From Symbiodinium natans (lineage: Eukaryota; Sar; Dinophyceae; Suessiales; Symbiodiniaceae): a stretch of 64,000 bases of DNA. Where the stretch lies: positions 314,501 to 378,500 of the forward strand of contig CAJNDS010002145.1 in assembly GCA_905221605.1 (NCBI GenBank), in the 5' to 3' direction. Numbering within the stretch: the stretch's first letter is position 1; each line of letters begins with the position of its first letter. Below the pieces are notes generated by a model, which had not been told where the DNA came from, made no database searches, and saw nothing but the letters and a program-made list of their open reading frames with translations. Shown here in pieces: positions 1 through 11,284 of the stretch. Both the position numbers and the translations under genes were made by a program.

Positions 1-178
1 GTTTATGAATCACTATTATTTGGTGTGGCATGCTTATGGCACTTCGAGGTTTGGTCGCACTCGTGTGAAGAAAAAAAGCACTGCCGGTATCTAAATCACG
101 CCGTACCCCACACAGATGCGACCAAAGCGAGTTTACATGGGCCCACGAGCTCACGGGCCTCCACTTACTGGTTCCTGT

Positions 179-930
179 GGAGGGGAGTACAATCAGCTTT
201 AGAAAACATGCGCTTCAGAATAGATTGAATGAATACGTCCGCAAATATCTAATGCTCATGCCGCTCAAATTTTCACTTGTCTTGTCGTTGGAGGGGACAC
301 ACGGCTTAAGACCAGACACTTAGACTAAGCTCTGGAGAATATAGGAGACGTCTGCAGATGTAATACCCATCCCCCCCCCCGCCTGGAACGAAGAAACATC
401 TACCTGTTCGCGATATGGAACAAATTTTCTGCTGCCCATGGGGCGCACAACCAGATTAAGAAAAGATACTCTCCAGAATAAGATACGTCTGTCTGCACTT
501 GCAATACTCATGCCCGCTCTCAATTTGTTCATGTTTTAGCTTTTGACCTTGGAGGGGACACAGAGCGTAAGACAAGACACTGAAAGTAAGAAAAGGCGCA
601 TTTCAGAACAAGATACGTCTTCGGACGTAATACTCACGCCCCCTCGCCGAAAAGACAGGTTACCATGGTCTTCTCACTGCAAGGGGCGCGGTTTGCGACC
701 AGACACCAAAAATAAGTAAACTTGCGAAATGGCACGATTTACGGTTTCAATGTACACTTATTCACGACAGGGGAGGCTAGCAGGTTAAGATGATTTAAGA
801 TGTACGTTCTTTACACTACGTTCACGCTGCAGACGATACAGAATCGCAACATTGTACTGCCGATGAGGGCAAACGGATTAAGAAGATAATTCATGTAAAT
901 CTACATTTGCATTGCAACAATCCTTGGGAA
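179..930. repeat. Degenerate tandem repeat block, unit about 90-150 bp
   Basis: A core resembling GGAGGGGACAC-AG-TTAAGACCAGACAC followed by a GATACGTC-GTAATACTCATGCC box recurs at about 179, 290, 438, 551, 681, 768 and 862. Copies are heavily diverged and some are truncated, so this is an old tandem array. Small open frames inside it (for example 320-532 minus) follow the repeat, not a gene. The first 178 bp hold nothing I recognise. Confidence 0.5.
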
Positions 931-3037
931 GGTCCGAACCAATTTCTATGACACACTCTGCGTATTCCTAAAACCTGCGGGCGCAGTACGAGTGCCCAAG
1001 AGAATAGAATCTCTTCTGTGAAAACTGATAAAAGAGAAATACTCTGGTAACCGCAAACTTTGATTTTCAAAAACTCCTTCTCTGACATTTGTATCGAGAG
1101 TTAGAATTTTGCAGTTCTGGAGAAGACCAAGCGAAATTGAAGCAAGCCAAACAACAAAGCCCGAACTTCCAAATCGCCTGGTTCGATGGATTGGAACGGC
1201 TTGTTACAAGTGGGCATCACGGCGCTGGTATGCAACATCGTGTGCCCAACCTAACCTGTGCCTACCAGGGCCCTAAGCCCATCAGCTGTGTTGCATCTTG
1301 TCTCCCAGGGCCCACTACCCAAATCATCCACAGTCATGGATTCCGGGATGCAAGCACGAATCCCAGCATGATGGTGCTCACCCTTTATCTCGGCCTGGGT
1401 CCGTTTGAGTTAGTGGCGAGCCTGTGGGGGCCCGTGAACCTCTAGACAGACTGATTCTGATTCATCGAGATGAGACAAGAAAGTTGACAGGCACACGGGG
1501 TCATATACGACGGGTCGAGTGGTCTATGTATGGAAGATTTTGCATGATCTGCAAGTTCTGCCGTACCACCCTCCGCGCCTGCAATTGAGACATGCGGGGA
1601 CCGCACCGTGGCTCAAGTTCCATGATTTGATGTCGGATCCGCAAAAAAGCTCAAAGATATCCGCGATTCTCAAGCAACGCCTCATGACCCTCCCACCAAG
1701 GTGCTTTGGCCAAAACTGCTGATGCCTGCATGATGCAACTGCACGCTTTGCAAGGACAGCAAGCAAAGAGCACCGTTGCATGGCCTCTCGAGCTTCGACT
1801 CCAGACTCTCCTAGCTTTCTTGTTCGTGCAGGATCGGCCAACAGATGCCAAATCATGCCAAAGCGAAATTCGGCCAAGACTCCCTGGTCTCAAGCACACG
1901 ATGGGCTTTAAGCGTCTGTATGATGAATCGGCGGCGCCAAGAAGCTTCGCTTTCATCCTGCACCGCTCATCCACATGCTCATGGCCCTGCTAACAGCAGT
2001 TGCATTGATTGCATTGACCTCCAGCGACGCAACTGAGAATTGCATAGAATTGCAGCAACACATCCCCTAGCAAAGGCCTTCAGAAGTGCTGCTTCGCGTC
2101 TCAGGTTGACGATAATTTCAGCCTGCCAAACTGCGACACTGAATCCCTCGATGATGCTGACAACGTCTGCATTCTACGTTGTCTTTCACGGAGCCTGTTG
2201 CCGGAATCGTCTGGTTTCCGTGCCTTGAGGTTTCAACTGGTTAGAACGACCAGGAGCAACAGGGTTCTTATCTTGCAAAAATTTGTGATAGGTCAACAAG
2301 GACCCCGCGGCTGCTGCAGTCTGCTTTCTTCCAGAAGAGAACTGCCACCTTCCCGCGCGCAACATGTACATGGCTGCATTCCTGCAGGATGCCTTTCTGA
2401 AATCCTCGCCTCCTCGAGCTGCTTCTGCAAGTTCTCGGAGTTGACAGCCTGACCAAGTGCTGAGTCCACTTGATCTCAAGTCAACCTGACTGGTCAACCC
2501 TCTCTCCAGTTGAATCGCGCCATTGTCGCACCTCCACGATCGGCGCATAGTTGAAGTTTGCCTGCGCGGCGCTGTCAAGCAGCTGCCTGCAGAAAAGAAA
2601 AGACTAAAAAAGACTCAGAAAAAAAACGTGAGAATTCAGAACTGAATACATCTTGGACCACCTTGGTCTTCTTAAGGGCTTCTGGGTCTGTAAACGCGAG
2701 TCAAGGCTAGAACTTGCGGCGCCCTGCAAGGGGAGTTGAGGGTGCTGGGTATGAGGCTTTGGACACAAGGACCCACAGGTTAAACACCATGAACAACATG
2801 AGTTTGGAGTTCGGAGGGCTTATGAAGATGTTGGAAGTTTATGCCATTCCGCCGCCAAACAGCGGGCCATCGCGCCCATGTAAGGCTTGAGTTTGGATGT
2901 GATCAACTTGTCAACTGTCCAGCAGAACGGCTTCCACTCCTCTGCAGACGTGGTCGCAGGAGCTGTAGGAGCGACGCGGAGGACCCATTCTGTCAGCACA
3001 GCGCTCGGAGATTGACACTCTGCTAATGAAAACTGAC
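931..3037. other. No supported gene
   Basis: Short frames occur on both strands, the longest being 1089-1445 plus and 2186-2578 minus. None shows a domain, a paired acceptor and donor, or a convincing composition. Part of 2186-2578 minus could be an exon, but I cannot support it. Confidence 0.4.
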
Positions 3038-3217
3038 CTTCAGAGAAAGAGCCGGAGCCTCATGCTGCGTGGCCCTCGCCACCACGTCGTTGATCCACCC
3101 GGACCCTGGCCTGAATCTTGCGCGAAGTAAAGATGGAACAGAACCGGACCGAACAAGCTTGGTCTTGGTCTTCGGAGGTGGAAGCTTCGATTTCCCACCG
3201 TCCGGCTCATCCTCCAC
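3038..3217 (-). CDS. Candidate internal exon, unknown protein
   Basis: On the minus strand this 60-codon open stretch is bounded by a plausible acceptor (GGCTTGTAG before GTGGAGGATG) and a good donor (CTGAAG then GTCAGT). The peptide is basic and Ser/Pro/Lys-rich (begins VEDEPDGGKSKLPPPK) with no recognised domain. An in-frame stop lies just upstream of the acceptor, so it is an internal exon or nothing. The following minus-strand sequence near 2820-2990 has another open stretch ending in a stop at about 2823, but the phase does not join. Moderate to low confidence. Confidence 0.35.
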
Positions 3218-4831
3218 CTACAAGCCATCGCAAGCTCTTTTATAGCTACATAACGCCTCCACCGGGCTATACATGCGCAGGCCTCCTCGTTGGGTGAGAA
3301 GAGCAAGCCTCCCAAGCCTGGACCAATTGATGGACCAATTGCTTCAGCACTAACATGCGACAGCTGAGAGGGGAACACGGTCCACCGGCGCCGGCTTTCC
3401 TGCTTGACGCAAGCCAACTTCATGGTGCAAACCCCGACCATGCCCCTCAAGCTCCCCAAACTCGGAAAGGTCCTGCACAGCACATGAAACATGGCGAGAC
3501 TGCGCGTGCCCACATGGTCACAGCATCTTCAAGCCAAATAACGCTCCGGCGAGGATACTCTGTGCTGGCCTACATGAACCCTGAACCCGCTGAAGCCTGT
3601 GTTCTGCTCTACGCTTTCCAAGTCTCTTCGAGACTTGATTCCCACTTGGCCACGTGTCGCACCTCTTTTTCCGACCTCTTTGGCTGCAGTATTTCTCATG
3701 CGTGTAGCCCATCAGGTGCCTCCGAAGAAAAGGGCGTTCGGGTGGAAGTTGCTGGGGTGCCCCTAGAATTGAAGTCAACTGTGTCGTGCTCTTCGGGATC
3801 TCGTCAATGTTGATGCGTCTGCGAATAAAAGTTGAATTGTCTGGGCACGAAAGAATGCTCTTCGTGTTGCGCGCCTTAAACATCAATAATTTGCCGGGGT
3901 TGGGGAAGAGGGGGTCGGAAGGGGGGCGGAGAGGAGAGGGAGGGGCAGGTCGAGGGGGGGGGGACCAGGAGGGGAGACACATGCCCACATGGCCTTCCGA
4001 CCGTTCGGGGGGGAGGTGTAACAGATTCAAGCGTCCAACCTTGAATTGCACTGTGCTGTAGCGTCCATTCATTTCCGGCCTCAAGACGACAATTTTGGTT
4101 TACGGTTCATCTGCTTCTGGCCATTGTTCTTCATGCTGTCTTCAATGATGGTTTCTATACTAATGTTCTGACAGTCCTTGGCCTAATTGAGATAAGTTGT
4201 TTCACTCTTGGGCCCTCTTTCGCCTCGGGTTGCCATCCGTCGTTCTGTGCATGTGGTGCCCTGTCTGCTTCCAGTTTTCTAGGCCCTTCGTGAAGATCTT
4301 GTTAAGCGACCTTCCTCTCGGAAGCCACATTGCCACTTTACTCTCCCATGGACAGTGTCCTCTTCGAGCCTCGCATCTTCGCGTTGTCGCATTTGCCGGC
4401 GGCCTTTCTTCCTGATCTTGCCAGACAAGCGCAATGCAATACAAGCATGGAGAACAATCTCAAGAGACCGTCACATCATTGCTCATTCTCGTCACTCTCC
4501 AACAAGTGTATATAGATATATACATATGTATATGTATATATATATATATATGTATGATACCCCCTCTCCCAAGGATCTACTTGTTTTCTTGTCCGTGTGT
4601 CTGTGTGTGTGTGTGTCTCTGCGCCACTGTTATTTACACATGCAACCCCCTGTAGTCAAGGTGCCTATGCCTGTTCTCTGCAGGTGCTATGACGAAGCGT
4701 GTTTTTTTCAGAAAACAGTGTGACTATGGGAAAACTTGGAGTCCTATGAAAAGTTGTTGACGAGTTGGCATCACGAATTGAAATTCTTGGCAGTTGTATC
4801 CAGGCTACGTGCAAAGATGAAAGAGGTGCAA
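3218..4831. other. Gene-free by inspection; G-rich and TA microsatellite tracts
   Basis: Contains a G-rich low-complexity stretch (about 3895-3965) and a TA-type microsatellite (4508-4556) followed by a short TG run (about 4595-4617). Overlapping open frames at 3355-3813 plus and 3518-4084 minus are mutually antisense and neither has a recognisable domain. Confidence 0.4.
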
Positions 4832-4896
4832 GGTCTGAACCCTAAACCCTCAAACCTGACCTTTTTGGAGTTCAAGGTTTAAGGTTTAGGGTCCAG
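4832..4896. repeat. Inverted pair of telomere-like CCCTAAA / TTTAGGG motifs
   Basis: A left arm with GAACCCTAAACCCTCAAACC is followed after about 15 bp by a right arm GGTTTAAGGTTTAGGGTCC, its approximate reverse complement. TTTAGGG is the telomere unit of plants and of dinoflagellates examined so far. Only about two diverged units per arm are present, so this is an interstitial relic, not a telomere. Confidence 0.55.
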
Positions 4897-5040
4897 GGGC
4901 CTCGCGATCTCGCGCTACGGAAGGTGGAAGGTGGGGGCAGGTGGTGTGCAGACGAGGTGACGAAGTTGATAGGCGAGATATGTCTACAGCTTACATATTG
5001 GAGGTCAGCTATAGTAACAAACATGTGTTCACTATTCCTC

Positions 5041-5425
5041 GGCCATGTAGTTGCAAGTCTTAGAGTTGGGGTCATGGTTGCGATAGCATATAAAACAAGG
5101 CGAGGCTTAACAGCTTCGAGTTATAGTTGGCCTCCAATAATGTGAAAGCCTATTCAGTAGTCTATAGTAGGCTACATGTTCTACATTGGGGAGATCATGT
5201 CGCTAGCAACAAGAGTATAATCCCATAAGTTCTATTTTTATTCAGCAAGTGAGATGAATGAAAGCCATCAATTATTTTGACTAAAAGAATATATGTAGCC
5301 CCGAATTGCAAAAACTATGCGCTTGGTTGTAACATGTTATGTGTATTTAGCGCGTCGCTTGTCCCAGTAGCTATCCTTCATTTTCTTCCAATATGCCCGG
5401 CCATTAAAATAGTAAGGTTTTACTT
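5041..5425 (+). repeat. Copy 1 of a diverged direct duplication (offset about 650 bp)
   Basis: Matches 5682-6075 in the same order: GGCCAT-TAG-...-TAGAGTT-GGGTCA, GTTGGCCTCCAATAATG (5126 against 5792), GTCCCAGTAGCT (5361 against 6019) and TATGCCCG-CCATTAA (about 5393 against 6043). The offset drifts from 641 to 666 because of indels. No coding potential is evident. The sequence between the copies (5426-5681) is not duplicated. Confidence 0.6.
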
Positions 5426-5681
5426 CTGACTGATGCTAGTGATGTTAACCAGCAAATTACATATGTAAAATGGGAGGGTGGAGCGAGAGGATCAAGAGCA
5501 CTCTTCTTTAAGTTATAAGTCGAACACGCAGTGCAATAATGTTGTATGTTTATACAAAGCAGCATTCTGAGAACAAATGGCTTCTTGCTAAAACAGTACT
5601 ATTCATCCATTTGAGTGAAGCAAGCTTAATAACAGCACGCTCGCCCTTTTAGTAGTGATTAAACTGCTTGTGCTAGTACCC

Positions 5682-6075
5682 GGCCATTTAGCATTGAGCC
5701 GTAGAGTTAGGGTCACGAGTAAAATGCAAAGCTGTCCTGCATCCCATATTCCCCGGCCTTGAACGAACATTCAGTTATGCGAAGAGCTTTGGTTGGCCTC
5801 CAATAATGCTCATCAGGCGGATTCAATTACTTATGTGTTAAAGCTTGGGGCACAAGTATATGACCCTTCAAGCTTTTTCAGGCAATAGATGGCGCACTTT
5901 TTGAGCTACAAGCCATGTCTTGTCTTGAATCACTGACTGTAACTCATCCCTACAATTACAAAAGGAAGAAAAGAAGAAACGGGCCTCTGATTTGAAATAA
6001 CTATTTCCCGCATCAGTTGTCCCAGTAGCTTCCTCTTCCAGTATGCCCGCCCATTAAGCAGCGGAGGTTTGTTGG
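5682..6075 (+). repeat. Copy 2 of the diverged direct duplication
   Basis: Partner of 5041-5425. The conserved blocks keep their order and orientation, while the intervening bases are substantially diverged, implying an old event. It may be a fragment of a dispersed element; no terminal repeats or target-site duplication were seen. Confidence 0.6.
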
Positions 6076-6722
6076 ATCGACCCGGTCCAGAAAGCCATCT
6101 TTGTCTTCTTAAAGAAAAGCTGGTTTTGGATGACGAAGCATCTTTTCCAGGGAAAACTGGAAAGGTAAATCTTTCCATACGGAAACGTTGAATCTCCAGC
6201 TAACCAACCCCCCCCTCTCCGTGGGGTGTGGCTCACCCCCCCCCCTCCCCCCGCCCTCTTCATGTGGTGCGTTTGGGGGGTTGGTGTGTGTGTGTGTATA
6301 CATACAGTTACATACATGTTCATATTGCACATATATGTAAAACACATCTTAAAACCTGAGATTTCATGTGCAGTGCCTGGTGTACATCACAGATGCTGAT
6401 TTTGCTTTCCATCCAAGAGACCCCTTCGCAAGACCAAACCTTGAGCTCCATGAGTCCGCAGGTTGTGAAGGATGTCGACGAATATCACGGAGTGTCACGG
6501 GACCACCAGTCTGCCGCTATTGAAGCTCACCTGCGGAACCGGTGCCTACCATTGTCTGCCTATGCAGCCTACACACGGCACCGACCCCAAATAATCATGC
6601 CACGTGGTCTGGTGTCGAATGGTGGCCGTGTTTAATGTACGCGAAAGTCTCACAGCTCGGCAGACTTGGATAGGACTAGGACTCAAAAACAGTCAGTCAT
6701 CTCGTTTCTGCAGGGTCTCCCT
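6076..6722. other. 3' flank of the transporter gene; C-tracts and TG repeat
   Basis: Holds poly-C runs (about 6208-6255) and a TG/TA run (about 6280-6305). It lies immediately downstream of the minus-strand transporter stop at 6723, so part is presumably its 3' UTR. No polyadenylation signal can be identified, and dinoflagellates generally lack AATAAA. Confidence 0.35.
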
Positions 6723-8740
6723 TTAAACTATCTGCGGACGCTGAGGCAGAAAGTTACAAATGCTTGCAACACAAGTCCCTAAGACTTCTTGACTTGAGGA
6801 CGAACCTGCAATGCCAATCGATGACACACCAATTCCAAGCCAACCCATGGGCGGCAGGCCATCACCTGCATTCTGCTCAGCTACGCTCAGCATGTGAACC
6901 ACTGCGTGCAGTCCTAGAGTCAGCATGTCGAATCTATGGGGGCAGCCTTCCAGTACCGAAATGAGCACCGACATCAGCTTGCGGGTGGTAGTCACTGCCG
7001 CGCAGACCACACCTCAGTAAAGACGACGGGAGATTACGAGAGATGTGCTCTGTACATATCTGAATTAGTGCTCTGACTTCTGGATTCGAGGTCTGCTGTG
7101 CTCTATGCCTATCAATCAGAGACTCCAATGTGCACTAGATGTGCACAAGAATCACAAGAAGCCAGGCCACTGTCAAAGTTTGCGATCGTGTAGAAAACGC
7201 TGGCCTGACCAGCACGGATAACTGCAAATGCATGCTGAATAACACGGCAGGTGTCCAAGTTTCTGGCGCCTGACCCAAGGCTCCACAGACCGAGAGCTTG
7301 ATGACTTGCTGCGCAAAGTTTGGATTCGCGAGGCAGAAGATCACACCCTGCAAGTTGTGCGCAAAACATTAGTCGTCAAATTAGTCACGACATGAGATGT
7401 CATGAGGCACAAAGGCGCCCAAAGCTGACCCTGCCTCACGCAGCTCTGCTCGCAATGCGAACAGGAAAGATGTGATTGCCTCGTCTGGGCGGTCAAAGCG
7501 TCAAATCTTGAAATGTCATGAGTGACCGCTGGGACAATGCTGCGACAAGTTACCATGTACAGGTTGGTCCAGAACATCAAATCCTTGGATTCTTGATATT
7601 TCTTGATCCAAGATCTGATGCCGGTACCCTTCCTCCAATGGGACACAGGCTGGGAAAGTATCAATCTCAGGCTGGAGCGTAGGGTCGGACCTGCTCAAGT
7701 GCAACATAAGGTGACCAAGGTATTGGAAGAGGGATTTCTGCCTGCTGGTCTGTCTTCCGACACTCAACCTGCACCACACTGCTGAAGGTGCAACGTTGAT
7801 ATGGTAGATTGAGAATCAATGCATGCTCCTTCAACCTCTTTTGGACGCCGCCAACTACACCTCAACTTGTCAGCCCCCCAAGCATTGGAAGGCGACGTGG
7901 GAAGCAGGGCGGCGTCAGGGAGGCTCGTAGTTACTGGCACAGTGCAGAAGATCAACCGCGTCCAAGGGGCCATCGCAGCACAAAGCGCACGTGATGAAGA
8001 GCAGGCCGATTTTGCTGCTGCCACCGGCTTTCTGCCCAAAAGCGGCATCTAGTACCACTCAGAACAGCTGGGAACCGTTTCCTTCACTCCGACTATCATG
8101 CCTAGAAAGGCTCAGACTTGGACAGCGGATGATTGATGGCTAGAGCCGACCCTGCCTTGCTTCGACCTTCTGTCAGCGAGACAATGCCTCAGCTTGTGTT
8201 CAGCTGAAGATACGATACCTCGTTCCGGTCCAATTGTGGGTCACCCCCTGCTCTCCGCTCTCGAAACTAACCGGGTCAACAAGCATTTTTCCTTCGTTTC
8301 GAATTTCTTTCGGATCCCTCCCTAATCACTTTGTTCATTGGGGGGCGGTGACAAAGGGATGCTAATGTATTGTACATCTGTTAAATAGGAGTATCATGTT
8401 TGAGGTTGTCATTCTGCCGAGCACATGGCTTCAGGCATGGCACTGCCCTGCCCTGAGCCATGCCCTGCAAGGCCGAAAACGAGCCAGGAGGCTTGTCCCG
8501 GCAACGATGAATGCAGCCTGCACATACTGGCGAAGTGTGAACTCGGCCTGTCCCAGGAAAAGAGACCCGATCCTTGACCAAGCAAGATGTCATCGCAAGT
8601 GTCGGATATACAACAAGAGCAAAGTGAAGGCGCAGTGTCTCATTCAGACGAAGCCACATTACCGGAAGCATCTTGGCAGACTTGGCAAGGGTAGCAACCG
8701 AAAAGGAAAGGCCGGCAGCCAAAGCAGCACTTGTGCAATA
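6723..8740 (-). CDS. SLC35B-type nucleotide-sugar transporter (partial, nine exons joined)
   Basis: Predicted Golgi/ER multi-pass carrier exchanging nucleotide sugars or related nucleotides. Minus-strand exons that join in phase: 8740-8658, 8572-8485, 8031-7946, 7614-7547, 7484-7435, 7347 to about 7300 (GC donor after GALGQ), 7204-7171, 7012-6947 and 6865-6723 (stop). Family landmarks appear in order: TLAKSAKMLPVM then IGSLFLGQAEFTLRQYV (the AKS-KM-PVM signature), IGLLFITCALCCDG (the S-DG motif), DLMFWTNLYM (N-W), SVCGALGQ, VFYTIANFDS, then VTTTRKLMSVLISVLEG (the ITTTRK signature) and PMGWLGIG. The spacing between DG and NLYM equals that of SLC35B1 as I recall it. Donors are GT or GC, acceptors AG. 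The N-terminal third (about 80 residues, first membrane helices) is not resolved; only about 400 bp separate it from the upstream gene, so the gene could be N-truncated. Substrate cannot be inferred. Confidence 0.8.
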
Positions 8741-9146
8741 CTTCCTCGGCTATGCGGCTATGCACAACGTGCGCCAACCTGAAGCAGATGTTCCAAGTAA
8801 TTCGTGAATCCGTCCTATAAGCTCGTCGATGTCCCTATCTGATTTCCTGCTTGGAAGCGAAAGTACTTGTCCGACGCCAGCAGCGACCAGAAACTCCTTC
8901 GTGCCCAAGTTGGCTGACATGACTGACGGGCGACAACTAGGGCAACAGTACCGCCAATTAGCCGCCTGAGGCAAGCCAGCCGTGCTTCCTTGGACATGAC
9001 GGCCAACATAACCTTGCAAACGATTTGGAGCTACGGCAAGTTTCTGCGAAGATGTCCGACTCATTCCAGTAGCGAGTTGGACAAATCAATTTTTGCTCTC
9101 TTGTGGCGCGTCAGTGGGCTTCGTACCGGTAACTACGGCTTGCCCC
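8741..9146. other. Gap that should hold the transporter's 5' exons
   Basis: The minus strand has overlapping open frames here (8750-9064 and 8815-9009). One segment (about 9007-8905, with residues LIGGTVALVVA) looks like a membrane helix after a possible AG acceptor. None matches the expected N-terminal transporter helices well enough to annotate. The 3' end of the histidine-rich gene is at 9147. Confidence 0.35.
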
Positions 9147-11201
9147 TCAGTGGCTCTTGATCTTTGCCTCTCGGGCTTTCAGCTCCGGCAGCATAAACAA
9201 GCGGTAAGCCGGAACGACCACAATGCACAGGAAGACTGCCAGGTAGATGTCAACGTTCGGTCCTTCCATTGCGTGACTAATGGCATGCATTCCCAGGGCA
9301 AAGCACACTTCCCAGCTGATGCCGATAAGCAAGCCATGCGCGAGGATGATGTGGTCAATAATGTGAAGAGCGGATTCGGCACCGCCGCTGCTTTTCAGGC
9401 TGTCTGCCAGTTTGTCGAGGCAAAGCAGCATCAAGCAGGACAAGGCGGACACGAAGAGCGCTACAATCAGGTGCCCGATCAGATGGTGCTCGAGATAGGG
9501 CAAAAAGGCGTTCATCATGGCGATGGCGCAGGAGAGCATTCCCCAGGAAAACATCATGATGAAGGTCTCTGTCAAGATCAGCAAAGCTCGCAAACGAATG
9601 TCATCTTCGTCCGTCTGCTCATGCTCGTGTGGCTCGTCGCACTCGTGGGAACCGTGCTCATGGCTCTCAATCTCACCATGGCCATGGCCATGGCCATGTC
9701 CAAACATCTTCTCCTTCAGCTTGAAGGTTGCAATGCCCAGCATCATGGAACCAATGGACACCGCGAACAAGACCATCCAGCCTTGGTGCCAGTTCTTTCC
9801 AGAGACATCGGCGTAGACATGGAAGTGAGTGTCAGGCATAGCGCCAATGGCAAAGAAGCTGATGCTGCGGACAGAGGCAAATGACAGTCCCAAGCAAAGT
9901 GATTCGTTCTCGGCCTCTTCTGAGATTTCATCCCACAGTGCTTCGCCACGGCTGACCACCCCATCGTCCATTTCGCTGATTTTCTTTCTGGTAAAGGCTG
10001 CCACGCGATAGAGGAGTGTCACCAGAACAAGAGCCCCAGGAACCACCAGCAATGACATAGCCGGAGAATTTGAGAATGGCTCGGAGTCCTGCAATGAGGC
10101 CAAGGTTGCAACGATGGCGAAGCCCGCGCAATGTGCCACCAGACCACCCCAGCATTTCATGGCAGTCTCTCGTTGCTCCCAGAGTGCTTCGAGCTCTTTT
10201 CGCTCCGACTCGCTCTGAGCATCCTTCGGCTCCTTGGCCTCCTCACCAAATGCACCGCTCAACAGCGCGGTTACCAGCTGTGACAGGAGGAACCACATCA
10301 CTGCCAAACCAAAGCAGAGTCCAGCATTGCCCCATCCACTCATAGACATCTGAGAAAACAAGAATCGCTTGGCGCATTGATTCACTACATCAGAAGCAAG
10401 CACGGCAATGAAAATACACGCCGACAAGGTGAGAATGTTCCAGCTGTAGTATCTGATGTCCAAGTCGGGATGCTGCACAAGATAGAACATCGCCATGACA
10501 AGGGTAACACCTCCGATGAGCATGTAGGATGCCGTCAGGGTCTTTTCGTCTGGCGCATGGTGGGCATGCCCCTCATGCCCCTCATGTGCGTGACCCTCTT
10601 CATGGCCGTGCCCACCGTGTCCACCGTGTCCAGCATGCGCATCATGCCCAGAGTGTCCGTGGCCATTCTCCGCGTGGTCGGCGTGGCCGGACTCCCCATG
10701 AGTTTCGTCAGAGTGGGCATGCGCATCATGCGCATCCTGATCATGTGACTTTGCGTGCCCATCGTGAGCTTGCACTTCATGGCCGTGCTCATCATGAGTC
10801 TCATGTGACTCCTCGCCGTGTGTATGATCCCCTTGAGCATGCTCCTCATGGCCGTGCTCCTCATGTTCGCCTGGGGCAGCATCTGTTTGAGGAGCTCCAT
10901 GTCCGTGTTCTGCTGGCTTAGCGCCGTCATGGTCGTGCCCGTCGCTAGCATGATCAGCATGGTCAGCGGTGGGTGCCTTCTCTTCATGCTCGTGCTCGGA
11001 AGGTCCAGAGGGCTCAGAGGGTGTCTTGCTCTGGGGTGGATCGATGATTCGCACGATCACCCCGTCCTTCGGGTGCTCGACATTCTCTATTTTTAGCTCT
11101 TCCTTCACGGTCCTGACGGTGATGTGTGTTTTTGCGCTTTCTGAGAGGACTTGAAGCCATGCCAGGACAAGGAAGAACCTGACCGTGCTGGCCAAGGTCA
11201 T
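9147..11201 (-). CDS. Histidine-rich multi-pass membrane protein, function unknown
   Basis: One uninterrupted frame reaches 11282 (711 codons), but I place the start at the Met at 11201. It begins a typical signal peptide (MTLASTVRFFLVLAWLQVLS), and a possible AG trans- or cis-splice acceptor lies at about 11224. In 711-residue numbering: signal peptide 28-50; His/Asp/Glu-rich luminal or external segment about 95-245 with dozens of HGH/HDH/HEH motifs; predicted helices near 251-270, 281-300, 318-343, 377-396, 407-427, 461-481, 501-520, 566-590, 601-622, 642-665 and 678-697; a second His cluster 528-556 (GHGHGHGHGE then HEHGSHE) between helices. His-rich loops recall ZIP and CDF zinc transporters, but I do not see their catalytic signatures (HNxxD, HxxxE in ZIP helix IV), so metal binding is an inference and transport unproven. 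It lacks introns, unlike its neighbours. Confidence 0.75.
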   Translation of the reverse strand: MTLASTVRFFLVLAWLQVLSESAKTHITVRTVKEELKIENVEHPKDGVIVRIIDPPQSKTPSEPSGPSEHEHEEKAPTADHADHASDGHDHDGAKPAEHGHGAPQTDAAPGEHEEHGHEEHAQGDHTHGEESHETHDEHGHEVQAHDGHAKSHDQDAHDAHAHSDETHGESGHADHAENGHGHSGHDAHAGHGGHGGHGHEEGHAHEGHEGHAHHAPDEKTLTASYMLIGGVTLVMAMFYLVQHPDLDIRYYSWNILTLSACIFIAVLASDVVNQCAKRFLFSQMSMSGWGNAGLCFGLAVMWFLLSQLVTALLSGAFGEEAKEPKDAQSESERKELEALWEQRETAMKCWGGLVAHCAGFAIVATLASLQDSEPFSNSPAMSLLVVPGALVLVTLLYRVAAFTRKKISEMDDGVVSRGEALWDEISEEAENESLCLGLSFASVRSISFFAIGAMPDTHFHVYADVSGKNWHQGWMVLFAVSIGSMMLGIATFKLKEKMFGHGHGHGHGEIESHEHGSHECDEPHEHEQTDEDDIRLRALLILTETFIMMFSWGMLSCAIAMMNAFLPYLEHHLIGHLIVALFVSALSCLMLLCLDKLADSLKSSGGAESALHIIDHIILAHGLLIGISWEVCFALGMHAISHAMEGPNVDIYLAVFLCIVVVPAYRLFMLPELKAREAKIKSH

Positions 11202-11284
11202 CGCACTGATGACCAGCTTCGTTCTGCACAAAGGTGTTTGAACCAATATGCTCTTGACGAGAGAGCTTGGTTTCTGTCCCAAGC

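Noticed and set aside
1605-1620. Possible spliced-leader relic (TGGCTCAAG)
   Set aside because: Only about nine bases match the conserved dinoflagellate spliced leader's 3' end; expected by chance in 64 kb.
6723-7010. Armadillo/HEAT-like repeat from residues KLMSVLISVLEGCPHRFDML
   Set aside because: Joining exons showed TTTRKLMSVLISVLEG to be the ITTTRK signature of an SLC35 transporter; the CPHRF part is intron read-through.
9093-9884. 263-codon plus-strand frame antisense to the His-rich gene
   Set aside because: Exactly overlaps a 711-codon minus frame with signal peptide and membrane helices; the His-rich codons (CAC/CAT, GGC) keep the antisense frame open as a side effect.
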